Below, in pieces: positions 7,784 through 15,283 of a stretch of 15,283 nt of DNA. Position 1 is the first letter of the stretch. Every line of letters starts with the position of its first letter. The notes under the pieces were generated by a model. That model ran no database searches. It was not told where the DNA came from and saw only the letters and a list, made by a program, of their open reading frames with translations. The translations under genes and the position numbers were made by a program. The stretch is taken from assembly GCA_947460275.1 (NCBI GenBank), contig CANHHZ010000024.1:1-15283 (forward strand), in the 5' to 3' direction. Source of the DNA: Sphingobacteriaceae bacterium (GTDB lineage: Bacteria; Bacteroidota; Bacteroidia; Sphingobacteriales; Sphingobacteriaceae).

Positions 7784-9094
7784 TTATTGGATAGTTAGAG
7801 AGTTGCTTATTTCTTTAAGCTCAATTTCTGCCAATTTAGCTTGAAACTGTGCTTCTAAAAATCGGCTTGTTGCGGTAAGAGAATTTTTTTGTGCTTCGCG
7901 AAGTTCTAGGGGCGAAATACTACCCAAACGATACTTTTCTAAGGTAATATCTAAGTTCTGATTGGCATTTTCTACATTGTTACCTTCTAAATTTACCATT
8001 TCTAGGGCGGTGGTATAATTTTGATAAGCTGTTGTAAGTTGAGCTACAATGGTTTGTTTCAGTTTTTCTATGCCCAATTCGCTAGAGTTGATTTCTATCT
8101 TTGCATTGCGCTCATTTTGTTTTTGTAAAAATCCATTAAAGATATTTACGCTTGCAGTTAATCCATAGGTGAGACCGGTTGCTTTAAAATTAGTGTTAAA
8201 GCCAGTGGGTGTAGCGCTTCGAGAAAATTCGTAGCCACTATTTAAACTTATTTGAGGATAACGATTTGCTTTAACTGCCTTTAAATTTAATTCGGCAATT
8301 TTTTTATTCATGATAGCGCTTTGTAAATTTGGATTTAGGCTTGTTGCTAAATCTGCTAGAGTAGTGTAATTTAAACTTTTATCAATGTTAATTTGATTTT
8401 CAACACTAAATTTGGTGTTTACATCACGTGCCAAGAGTTGGTTTAAAGCTACTTTGTAATTTGCTAATGTGTTTTTTTGTTGCAAATAGATAGAGGTATC
8501 GGTGTTGTAATCTACTTTTGCGCTTAATACATCAAGTTTAGATCCTCTTCCAATTTTCAATTTATTGTTGGCTATAGCTAAACGAAGATTTGAAATGTTA
8601 AGCGCACTATCAGAAGCCATCACAAGTTGTTGTTGTTTGGCTATATTGTAATAAGCAATAATTACGTTTGATATTGTGGTTAAAATTTGTGTTTTTGTTT
8701 TTACTTCGCCTTGCTTTTCTAAAGTTTTAAGTTTGTCGTAATTGGCAAACATTTTAAACCCGTCAAAAACTGTCCAATCTAATCCAATGCCATAACCCAA
8801 GTTAGTATTCTTTGCTCCGTTGATAATTCTCTGAGTGCCACTTGCCTGGGTTTGCACTGCATTTTGTAAGCCTCCGCCAGTTCTAAAATTTCCGGTAGCG
8901 GTAGGTAGTATGCCCGCATTACCTAAATTTACGTTGTTTTTTGCAATATCAACTTCGTTTTTTACTAATTTAATGTCGTAGTTGTTGGCTAAGGCAGTGG
9001 CTATTACATCCTGTAAGTTTAATTTTTGTTGCGCCAATAATTTTCCACTCGTTAGCGTTAGGCTGATAAATAATACCAAATGCTTAATCTTCAT
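7784..9094 (-). CDS. TolC-family outer membrane efflux channel
   Basis: A 436-residue outer membrane factor that would form the trimeric exit duct of the tripartite pump encoded upstream. A cleavable signal peptide is evident (MKIKHLVLFISLTLTSG, with likely cleavage near LLAQ at 19-22). Two outer-membrane-efflux repeats follow, about residues 25-220 and 230-432, each rich in long amphipathic helices; the ends of the repeats show the usual KLKIGRGSKLDVLSAKVDY (175-193) and KYRLGSISPLELREAQ (389-404) type motifs. Its ATG lies inside the end of the RND transporter gene (11-bp overlap, different frame), consistent with translational coupling. The kinase gene begins 17 bp after its stop. Length and architecture are normal for the family; the transported substrate is unknown. 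Confidence 0.93.
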   Translation of the reverse strand: MKIKHLVLFISLTLTSGKLLAQQKLNLQDVIATALANNYDIKLVKNEVDIAKNNVNLGNAGILPTATGNFRTGGGLQNAVQTQASGTQRIINGAKNTNLGYGIGLDWTVFDGFKMFANYDKLKTLEKQGEVKTKTQILTTISNVIIAYYNIAKQQQLVMASDSALNISNLRLAIANNKLKIGRGSKLDVLSAKVDYNTDTSIYLQQKNTLANYKVALNQLLARDVNTKFSVENQINIDKSLNYTTLADLATSLNPNLQSAIMNKKIAELNLKAVKANRYPQISLNSGYEFSRSATPTGFNTNFKATGLTYGLTASVNIFNGFLQKQNERNAKIEINSSELGIEKLKQTIVAQLTTAYQNYTTALEMVNLEGNNVENANQNLDITLEKYRLGSISPLELREAQKNSLTATSRFLEAQFQAKLAEIELKEISNSLTIQ

Positions 9095-12000
9095 TTTGTT
9101 TACTTTTTAGGGCTTCTTCAGCCGATGCTGCATTTAATGAGTTTATCAAATCGTTATTTGTTTTATGCTCTTTAGACCAAGCTGCGTAAATAGCTGGGAT
9201 CACAAATAAGGTTAAAATTAAAGAGAACAAGGTACCACCTATAATTACGGTTCCCATACTCATTCTGCTTTTTGCTGCGGCTCCAATGGCCATAGCTATT
9301 GGCAATGCTCCTATGGCAATGGCCAAACTTGTCATTAATATAGGGCGCAACCTAGAAATTGCAGCCTCTCTAATGGCATCATGTACAGATTTTCCTTGTT
9401 CTTTTAACTGATTTGCAAACTCAACAATTAAGATGCCGTTTTTGGTTACTAAACCAATGAGCATAATTGTTCCAATCTGACTAAAAATGTTCCAGCTTTG
9501 TCCGCATAACCACAGCGACAAAAAGGCGCCTGCTACAGCCATTGGAACCGTTAGGATGATGATTACTGGGTCTTTGAAACTTTCAAATTGAGCAGCCAAT
9601 ATTAAATAAACTAACAAAAGTGCCAACCCAAAGGCGAATAAAGTGTTTGATGAACTTTCTTTAAAATCTCTTGACTCGCCACTTAAATCTGTTGTAAAAC
9701 TATCGTCTAAAACTTTTGCAGCGATTTCGTCCATGGCTTCAATACCATCTCCGATACTTTTACCGGGCGCTAAACCAGCAGAAACAGTTGCAGCAATAAA
9801 ACGATTGTTTCGGTACAATTGCGGAGGACTGCTCTGTTCTTTTGCACTAATTAAATTGTCTAATTGGATCAGTTCGCCTTTGTCGTTTCTTACATAAACA
9901 GAACTCAAATCTAAGGGGTCTTTTCGGTCTTTTATATCAAATTGGCCAATTACTTGATATTGTTTTCCGTTCATAAAGAAATAAGAAAAACGCTGCCCAC
10001 TAAGCCCAAGTTGCAATGTTTGCGCAATATCTATAATTGAAACCCCTAAATTTTTGGCTTTGTCTCTGTCAATGGTTAGGTTGATTTCTGGCTTGTTAAA
10101 TTTTAGGTTCACATCAGACATGGCAAACACAGGGCTTTTAGCCACTTCATCCATAAACAGGGGCACTTTTTCTCTTAATTTTTTGAAATTTTGGGCTTGT
10201 ATAATGTAGTTGATGGGTAAACCTCCTCGTCTACCAACAGAAATGGTAGGTTGTTGGATAACTGTTACCTTGCCTTCGGTAAATTTTTTGGTTATTTTGG
10301 TTAGCTTCTCTGCAATTTCCTTTTGACTACGTTTACGCTCATTTGGTTCTGTAAGGCCAATGCGGGCAAAACCAGTATTTGTAGCGCCTGTTCCTGCAAA
10401 GCCTGGTGCGGTAACGGTAATGGCTACCTTTTTTTCTGGTAAAGAGTCTAAAAGCAATTGGTTTATTTTGCCCATAAAATTATCTGTGTAAGCAAAAGAG
10501 GCGCCTTCTGGAGTACTTACAGACATGTTTATGGCATTCCTATCATCGTAAGGAGCGGTTTCTTTTTGTAATAAATTCCAGAAAAGTACAATTAAACCTA
10601 AACAAGCAATAATTATTGGAGCTGCTAACCATTTTCTGTTTAAAAAGGCATTCAAATTTTCTTTATAAGCCTCATTTAATTTTACAAAATAAGGTTCTGT
10701 AAAGTTGTAAAATTTACTAGGTTTATGGCCACCTTTTTTCATTAAATAAGCATTGAGCATTGGTGTAAGTGTAAGAGACACAAATGCCGAAATCAAGACA
10801 GCAGAACCAATTACAATCCCAAATTCTCTAAAAAGCCGCCCTACAAATCCTTGTAAAAATATGACAGGCAAAAACACGGCTGCTAAGGTGATAGAAATAG
10901 AAATTACGGCAAAAAATATTTCGTTCGAGCCTTTAATCGCTGCTTCTATTGGCGAATATCCTTCTTCCACCTTTTTAAATATATTTTCGGTAACCACAAT
11001 CCCGTCATCAACTACTAATCCTGTAGCCAATACGATGGCTAAAAGAGTGAGTACATTGATAGAAAATCCAAAAATGTACATGATAAAAAATGTGGCAATA
11101 AGTGATACTGGAATATCTATTAAAGGACGGAACGCAATGGCCCAATCTCTAAAAAATAAATATATAATTAAAATCACCAACACCAACGATATCAAAATTG
11201 TTTCAGCAACTTCTGTAACTGATCTTTCGATAAAAAGGGTGTTATCTAAAGCTACTTTTAATTTAATATCTGCTGGCATATCTGCCTTCAATTTTTCAAA
11301 ACGTTTGTAAAACTCTTTACTAATTTCTAAATAGTTTGCCCCAGGTTGAGGGATTATCGCTACGGCAACCATCAATTTTCCCGATTCGCGTAATACGGTT
11401 TCTTCATTCTCAGAACCCATTTCCACAAGTGCAACGTCTTGTAGTTTTACAACATTGTTGTTGTCTTCTTTTAGTATAAGATTATTAAACTCTTCGGCAT
11501 TGCTTAGTTTACCTAAGGTTTTAATGGTGAGTTCTGTGGTTGCGCCTGTTATTTTTCCTGAGGGTAGTTCTACATTTTCCCTATCAAGGGCGGTAATAAT
11601 ATCTCTGGCGGTTAAACCGTAAGATGCGAGTTTGTTTGGGTCTATGCGCACTCGTATTGCATATTTTCTCTGACCTTGAATTTGGACACTACTTACGCCT
11701 GGTATGGTTTGTATTCTATCGGCGACCACATTTTCGGCAAAATCGCTAAGGTCTGTTACGCTTCTTTTATCACTTTGAATGGTCATGGAGATGATAAAAT
11801 CTGAGTTTGCATCGGCTTTGCTTACCACTGGTAACCCATCAATATCTTTTGGAAGGTTACGTGCAGCTTGCGACACCTTATCACGCACATCATTTGCCGC
11901 CTCGTCTATGTTTTTGCCTAAATTAAATTCAATCGTAATGTTGCTAGTTCCTTGGTTACTGGAAGAGGAGATATTTCGAATTCCATCGATAGAATTGATA

Positions 12001-12209
12001 GATTTTTCTAAAGGTTCTGTAATTTGTGATTCGATGATATCAGAGTTTGCACCTGGATAAGAGGTGCGTACAGAAACTACCGTTGGGTCTATGGACGGGT
12101 ATTCTCTTACACCCAAAAAATTATAGCCAATTACGCCAAATAATATAATCATTAGGTTCATCACGATAGCGAGAACCGGTCTTTTTATGCTCGTAGTAGA
12201 GATACTCAT
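9084..12209 (-). CDS. RND efflux transporter, HAE1 (AcrB-like) family
   Basis: A 1041-residue inner membrane proton/drug antiporter, the engine of the tripartite pump. The usual RND layout is visible: TM1 at about 11-30; a first periplasmic loop to about 330; TM2-TM6 at about 335-485; a membrane stretch near 530-547; a second periplasmic loop to about 850; and TM8-TM12 at about 855-1010. The proton-relay residues are conserved: D401-D402 in GLVVDDGIVV on TM4, K923 in GLVTKNGILIVE on TM10, and R955 in RLRPILMT on TM11. The GxxxD-type signature and the absence of metal-binding features favour hydrophobic/amphiphilic compounds (HAE1) over heavy-metal export (HME), but the substrate cannot be predicted. 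The C-terminal tail of about 30 residues is cytosolic and polar. It starts 3 bp after the adaptor stop and overlaps the channel gene by 11 bp. Confidence 0.96.
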   Translation of the reverse strand: MSISTTSIKRPVLAIVMNLMIILFGVIGYNFLGVREYPSIDPTVVSVRTSYPGANSDIIESQITEPLEKSINSIDGIRNISSSSNQGTSNITIEFNLGKNIDEAANDVRDKVSQAARNLPKDIDGLPVVSKADANSDFIISMTIQSDKRSVTDLSDFAENVVADRIQTIPGVSSVQIQGQRKYAIRVRIDPNKLASYGLTARDIITALDRENVELPSGKITGATTELTIKTLGKLSNAEEFNNLILKEDNNNVVKLQDVALVEMGSENEETVLRESGKLMVAVAIIPQPGANYLEISKEFYKRFEKLKADMPADIKLKVALDNTLFIERSVTEVAETILISLVLVILIIYLFFRDWAIAFRPLIDIPVSLIATFFIMYIFGFSINVLTLLAIVLATGLVVDDGIVVTENIFKKVEEGYSPIEAAIKGSNEIFFAVISISITLAAVFLPVIFLQGFVGRLFREFGIVIGSAVLISAFVSLTLTPMLNAYLMKKGGHKPSKFYNFTEPYFVKLNEAYKENLNAFLNRKWLAAPIIIACLGLIVLFWNLLQKETAPYDDRNAINMSVSTPEGASFAYTDNFMGKINQLLLDSLPEKKVAITVTAPGFAGTGATNTGFARIGLTEPNERKRSQKEIAEKLTKITKKFTEGKVTVIQQPTISVGRRGGLPINYIIQAQNFKKLREKVPLFMDEVAKSPVFAMSDVNLKFNKPEINLTIDRDKAKNLGVSIIDIAQTLQLGLSGQRFSYFFMNGKQYQVIGQFDIKDRKDPLDLSSVYVRNDKGELIQLDNLISAKEQSSPPQLYRNNRFIAATVSAGLAPGKSIGDGIEAMDEIAAKVLDDSFTTDLSGESRDFKESSSNTLFAFGLALLLVYLILAAQFESFKDPVIIILTVPMAVAGAFLSLWLCGQSWNIFSQIGTIMLIGLVTKNGILIVEFANQLKEQGKSVHDAIREAAISRLRPILMTSLAIAIGALPIAMAIGAAAKSRMSMGTVIIGGTLFSLILTLFVIPAIYAAWSKEHKTNNDLINSLNAASAEEALKSKQNED

Positions 12210-12212
12210 GTT

Positions 12213-13310
12213 TTATTGATTAGCCAGTTTTACCTTAACAAGAGTTTCGGGTTTGATAGACATTGTTCCGGTGGTTAGTACCGTATCGCCAACTTTTAAT
12301 CCAGAGGTAATTAAAATCTTTTCGGCAGTTCTTGCGCCTGCTTCTACTTCAATAGGTGTAGCCATTCCGTCTTTTGTGATAAAAACCATTTTTCCTTTTA
12401 AGGTAGGGATAATAGCTTCTGTAGGAATTAAAAGGGCATCTTTTATGGTGCTTAAAGACAACTTTACTTTAGCAAAAGCGCCTGGTACAAGTTCATTATT
12501 GGTGTTTAACGACAAAGCTTTGATTTGTAAAGTACGTGTTTGTTGGTTAATACCTGGCTCTAAGGCATACACTTTGCCTTGATAATTTTTTCCGTTGCTA
12601 TTTGTAATGAACGTTATTGTTGAGTTTACCTTAATTTGCCCTGCATATTTCTCTGGTACCGAAAAAGAAACTTTAATAGGGTTGGTACTCGATAAATTGG
12701 CAATTACTGAGGCAGGAGTTAAGTATTCTCCAACAGAAATAGCTCTTAAGCCTATTTTTCCAGTAAACGGAGCTGTTATCGTGGCCTTTTCTAATTGGGC
12801 TCTTATCAATTGTGTTTTTGCTTTCAACGATTGTAAATCTGCAAAGGAAGTTTCATATTCTTCTTCGCTGATGGCACCTTTGGCAAGGAGTTGTTTAGCT
12901 CTAGTTTCGTTTGTGGCCGATAAATTTTGTTTGGTAATTGCTTCGCGCAGTTGCGCTTGAATTTCTTTGTCGTTTATTTTTACCAATACAGCTCCTTTGC
13001 TTACGTTTGCGCCTTCTTTGAAGAAGATTCCGGTTACCAAGCCAGATACTTCGCTGTGTAAAACGACTGATTCGTTGGCTTCGATATTACCTGCTACCTC
13101 CAATTCGCTATTAAATTCGCTGGTTTTTACCACTATTCCTTCAACCATTGTTGGGGGTTTAGGCTTGTCGCCTTTGCCCATGGCGCCTTTTGAGCCTCCT
13201 TTAGCAGCTCCACCTTCTCCTTCAAGTTGTTTGTTGGCCGAAATGCGGTAATAAATTAAATAAACTAATCCTAAGGTTAATAAAATATAAACGATGTATC
13301 TAGTCTTCAT
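12213..13310 (-). CDS. RND pump periplasmic adaptor (membrane fusion protein)
   Basis: A 365-residue HlyD/AcrA-type adaptor linking the RND pump to the outer membrane channel. It has an N-terminal uncleaved-looking anchor (about residues 5-21) without a lipobox cysteine, so it is probably held by a transmembrane helix rather than a lipid. A Gly/Lys-rich, low-complexity spacer (about 30-52) then leads to the first half of the lipoyl domain (SEVSGLVTGIFFKEGANVSKG, about 86-106, quoted in part), a short helical hairpin (about 113-175), the second lipoyl half (TAPFTGKIGLRAISVGEYL, 179-197), and beta-barrel and membrane-proximal domains to the C-terminus. It is first in the operon: the RND gene follows after 3 bp. 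No regulator gene lies directly upstream; the next gene is the divergent M61 peptidase. The start is supported by the anchor helix and a -7-like box 20 bp upstream. Confidence 0.94.
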   Translation of the reverse strand: MKTRYIVYILLTLGLVYLIYYRISANKQLEGEGGAAKGGSKGAMGKGDKPKPPTMVEGIVVKTSEFNSELEVAGNIEANESVVLHSEVSGLVTGIFFKEGANVSKGAVLVKINDKEIQAQLREAITKQNLSATNETRAKQLLAKGAISEEEYETSFADLQSLKAKTQLIRAQLEKATITAPFTGKIGLRAISVGEYLTPASVIANLSSTNPIKVSFSVPEKYAGQIKVNSTITFITNSNGKNYQGKVYALEPGINQQTRTLQIKALSLNTNNELVPGAFAKVKLSLSTIKDALLIPTEAIIPTLKGKMVFITKDGMATPIEVEAGARTAEKILITSGLKVGDTVLTTGTMSIKPETLVKVKLANQ

Positions 13311-13329
13311 TGGTTGTTTTTTATTCTTG

Positions 13330-13337
13330 CAAAAATA
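13330..13337 (-). promoter_or_regulatory. Candidate -7 box for the efflux/kinase operon
   Basis: On the minus strand this reads TATTTTTG, matching the Bacteroidota -7 consensus TAnnTTTG. It lies 20 bp before the adaptor start codon, giving a short leader. No TTG at the -33 position is visible, and the surrounding DNA is very AT-rich, so a chance match is possible. Confidence 0.35.
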
Positions 13338-13423
13338 TTTAAATCTTTTGACTTTATTTTTTGATGTACTAAGTATGTTACAGCATAATTATGAATAAAG
13401 TGTCAAAAAAAAGGTAGAAATCT

Positions 13424-13431
13424 TATTTTTG
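13424..13431 (+). promoter_or_regulatory. Candidate -7 box for the M61 peptidase gene
   Basis: TATTTTTG matches the Bacteroidota -7 consensus TAnnTTTG. It lies 94 bp upstream of the peptidase ATG, implying a leader of roughly 85-90 nt. There is no TTG at -33 spacing. A nearer imperfect candidate, TATAATTG at 13485-13492, would give a leader of about 25-30 nt, so the choice between them is open. Confidence 0.3.
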
Positions 13432-13525
13432 TTAGCGATTATACTTAATGCATTTTACTAACTAGGCATTTTGGTAAAAATCGGTATAATTGTGCTAAAT
13501 AAATACAACCTGTAATTTAATATTA

Positions 13526-15283
13526 ATGAAAAAATCAATTTTAGGATTAGCGGCATTGCTCTCATTTAATGTGGCAGCTAAATCTCAAGTAAAAATCAGC
13601 TTCGAAGTTAGCTTTAAAGAGCCTCAGGCGCACTATGCAGAAGTGAAAATGGACATGGCCGGTATGGCCACCAAAAATTATGTAGATGTAAAAATGCCAG
13701 TTTGGACACCCGGCTCGTATTTGGTTCGGGAATTTGCAAAAAGTGTAGAAAACTTTGGCGCTACAGCAAACGGAAAGGCAGTTAAGGTAGAAAAAGTTAC
13801 TAAAAATACATGGCGTGTTTATAATGCAAAAGCTGATGTAGTAAAAATTAATTACCGTGTTTATGCCTTCGAAATTTCGGTAAGAACTGCGTTTATTGAT
13901 GCTTCTCATGCCTTTTTATCGTCGGCAAATATTTTTATGTACCCTGCCGGAATGCTCAAAACACCAAGTACTGTTAAAATTATTCCATTTGGTGATTGGG
14001 ACAAAGTAAGCACTGGGTTAGAACCCGTAGCCGGACAAAAATTTACCTACACCGCTGCTGATTTTGATATTTTATATGATAGCCCTATTGAAGTAGGTAC
14101 GCAAGATGTTTTTGAATTTACTGCAGCTGGTGTAAAACACGAAGTAGCCATGTATGGCGGGGGTAATTACGATAAAGGGCGTTTAAAAGTTGATATAGCT
14201 AAGATTGTAGAGCAAGCTACGGCTGTTTACGGCGAAAATCCAAATAAACACTATACTTTTATTGTGCACAATTATGCACAAGGTGGCGGTGGTTTAGAAC
14301 ATTTAAACTCTACGGTTTTGGGGGCATCTCGCAACGCATACGCTACAGAAAGAGGATATAATGGCTTCTTAGGTTTGGTAGCTCACGAATATCATCACTT
14401 ATGGAATGTAAAAAGATTACGACCAGTTGCTTTAGGCCCATTTGATTACGATAACGAAAATTATTCTACAAACTTGTGGATAGCGGAAGGTTTTACTTCA
14501 TATTATGAAAACAAATTTATGTTGAGAGCTGGTTTTGGTACACCTGAAAGCTTCGTAGCTGGTTTGGCTGGCGCTGTGGGTACCGTAATGAATACACCAG
14601 GGGCTAAAATCCAATCGGCGGCTTCCTCAAGTTTCGATGCATGGATTATCGGTTACCGCCCTAACGAAAATTCTAAAAATAATTCAATATCTTATTACAA
14701 TAAAGGCGAAGTTGTAGGATTATTAATGGATCTAGCCATTGCAAATGCAACCAAAGGTGAAAAAAGTTTAGATGATGTAATGAAAGCGATGTATTATCAG
14801 TGCAAGAGCTTAAAACGTGGTTATACCGATGCAGAGTTTAAAGCAATGGTAGAGAAAATAAGTGGCATTAGCTTTACTAACTTTTGGGATAAGTATGTTA
14901 ATGGTACCGATGATATAGAATATGCGAAATATTTAGCCTATGCTGGTGTTGATATGGTAAATGAAAACGAAGGCAAAAGCATCCCATATTTTGGCGCATC
15001 AGCCGCCAGAGGAACTGGTAAAGTTATTGTGGCTTCGGTAACACGTGGTTCGGGTGCATGGAATGGCGGTGTAAATGTAAACGATGAAATTGTTGCCATT
15101 GATGGCGTACCTGCCGAGATGAACTTAGAAAGAATGCCACAAATTACTGGCAAAAAAGTTGGGGAAGTGATAAAGGTAAGTGTTGTTAGAGATGGTTTGA
15201 AGAAAGAGCTAAATATTACCTTAACAGCCAATGATGCAGTAAAATTTAAAACCAGTCTAAATTCAAATGCTAGCCCCTTACAA
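13526..15283 (+). CDS. M61-family metallopeptidase with PDZ domain, 3' end cut by window edge
   Basis: A secreted zinc aminopeptidase of the M61 (glycyl aminopeptidase) family. The frame is open for 586 codons from the ATG at 13526 to the window edge. Seen in order: a Sec signal peptide (MKKSILGLAALLSFNVAA, cleavage near residues 17-21); an N-terminal beta-rich domain with the family-typical VDVKMPVWTPGSYLVREFAK stretch (53-72); a gluzincin active site HEYHHLWNVKRLRP (H287, E288, H291, 287-300); the third zinc ligand E321 in WIAEGFTSYYE (318-328); and a C-terminal PDZ domain (about 490-570) with GSGAWNGGVNVNDEIVAIDG in it. All catalytic residues are present, so the enzyme looks active. The family is typically around 600 residues, so little should be missing. 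It would act in the periplasm on peptides with small N-terminal residues; that specificity is from family knowledge. Transcribed divergently from the efflux operon. Confidence 0.95.
   Translation, partial: MKKSILGLAALLSFNVAAKSQVKISFEVSFKEPQAHYAEVKMDMAGMATKNYVDVKMPVWTPGSYLVREFAKSVENFGATANGKAVKVEKVTKNTWRVYNAKADVVKINYRVYAFEISVRTAFIDASHAFLSSANIFMYPAGMLKTPSTVKIIPFGDWDKVSTGLEPVAGQKFTYTAADFDILYDSPIEVGTQDVFEFTAAGVKHEVAMYGGGNYDKGRLKVDIAKIVEQATAVYGENPNKHYTFIVHNYAQGGGGLEHLNSTVLGASRNAYATERGYNGFLGLVAHEYHHLWNVKRLRPVALGPFDYDNENYSTNLWIAEGFTSYYENKFMLRAGFGTPESFVAGLAGAVGTVMNTPGAKIQSAASSSFDAWIIGYRPNENSKNNSISYYNKGEVVGLLMDLAIANATKGEKSLDDVMKAMYYQCKSLKRGYTDAEFKAMVEKISGISFTNFWDKYVNGTDDIEYAKYLAYAGVDMVNENEGKSIPYFGASAARGTGKVIVASVTRGSGAWNGGVNVNDEIVAIDGVPAEMNLERMPQITGKKVGEVIKVSVVRDGLKKELNITLTANDAVKFKTSLNSNASPLQ

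Larger units (their letters stand above)
13311..13525. other. Divergent intergenic region between the efflux operon and the M61 peptidase gene
   Basis: This 215-bp AT-rich stretch separates two divergent start codons. It contains one -7-like box facing each way (13330-13337 minus, 13424-13431 plus) and a perfect 10-bp palindrome, CATAATTATG, at 13384-13393 between them. The palindrome could be an operator half-way between divergent promoters but is short enough to occur by chance. No ORF, tRNA or terminator is evident. Confidence 0.5.

Noticed and set aside
10753..11310. Plus-strand open frame of 185 codons inside the RND gene
   Set aside because: It lies opposite the conserved TM2-TM6 region of the transporter, is low in complexity (rich in Ile, Ser, Thr, Asn) and shows no domain features; it is a shadow frame.
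13384..13393. Perfect 10-bp palindrome CATAATTATG as a stand-alone operator call
   Set aside because: In DNA this AT-rich, a 10-bp palindrome is readily expected by chance in about 200 bp; it is only noted in the intergenic description.
13526..15283. M61 peptidase as an unusual or novel enzyme
   Set aside because: Active-site motifs, signal peptide and PDZ domain all follow the known family pattern, so nothing stands out.

Overview
The window looks like chromosomal DNA from a Bacteroidota, probably a Sphingobacteriaceae (Pedobacter-like) member. The family assignment is inference. The evidence is: low GC; AT-rich leaders without clear Shine-Dalgarno sequences; TAnnTTTG-type -7 boxes ahead of two minus-strand genes; a long IleRS; and a linked DUF1800/DUF1501 pair. 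Seven genes and one small hypothetical gene fill almost the whole window. There are no RNA genes, insertion sequences, CRISPR arrays or phage genes that I can see.

Layout. Positions 1-3322 (minus) hold most of an isoleucyl-tRNA synthetase gene (ileS), cut at its 3' end by the window edge. A 194-bp divergent intergenic region follows. Positions 3517-6678 (plus) hold a two-gene unit: a Sec-exported DUF1800 protein, then a twin-arginine-signal DUF1501 protein 6 bp downstream. A small plus-strand ORF (6722-6916) overlaps, tail to tail, the end of a minus-strand operon. Read in its own direction, that operon (13310 to 6906) runs membrane fusion protein, HAE1-type RND pump, TolC-like outer membrane channel, then a BadF/BadG-family sugar kinase. 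Junctions are 3 bp, an 11-bp overlap, and 17 bp. After a 215-bp divergent intergenic region, a periplasmic M61-family metallopeptidase with a PDZ domain starts at 13526 (plus) and runs off the right edge.

Function. The first three operon genes encode a complete tripartite efflux pump: inner-membrane-anchored adaptor, proton-driven transporter with conserved relay residues, and outer membrane channel. The kinase at the end of the operon probably phosphorylates an amino sugar, and its link to efflux is unexplained. No transcriptional regulator gene is present in the window.

The most notable points are the IleRS active-site signature, which reads G-I-H-H where class I synthetases have H-x-G-H (a swap linked to very high mupirocin resistance in some type 2 IleRS enzymes), and the uncharacterised DUF1800/DUF1501 exported pair. 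I found no convincing evidence of an entirely new system.
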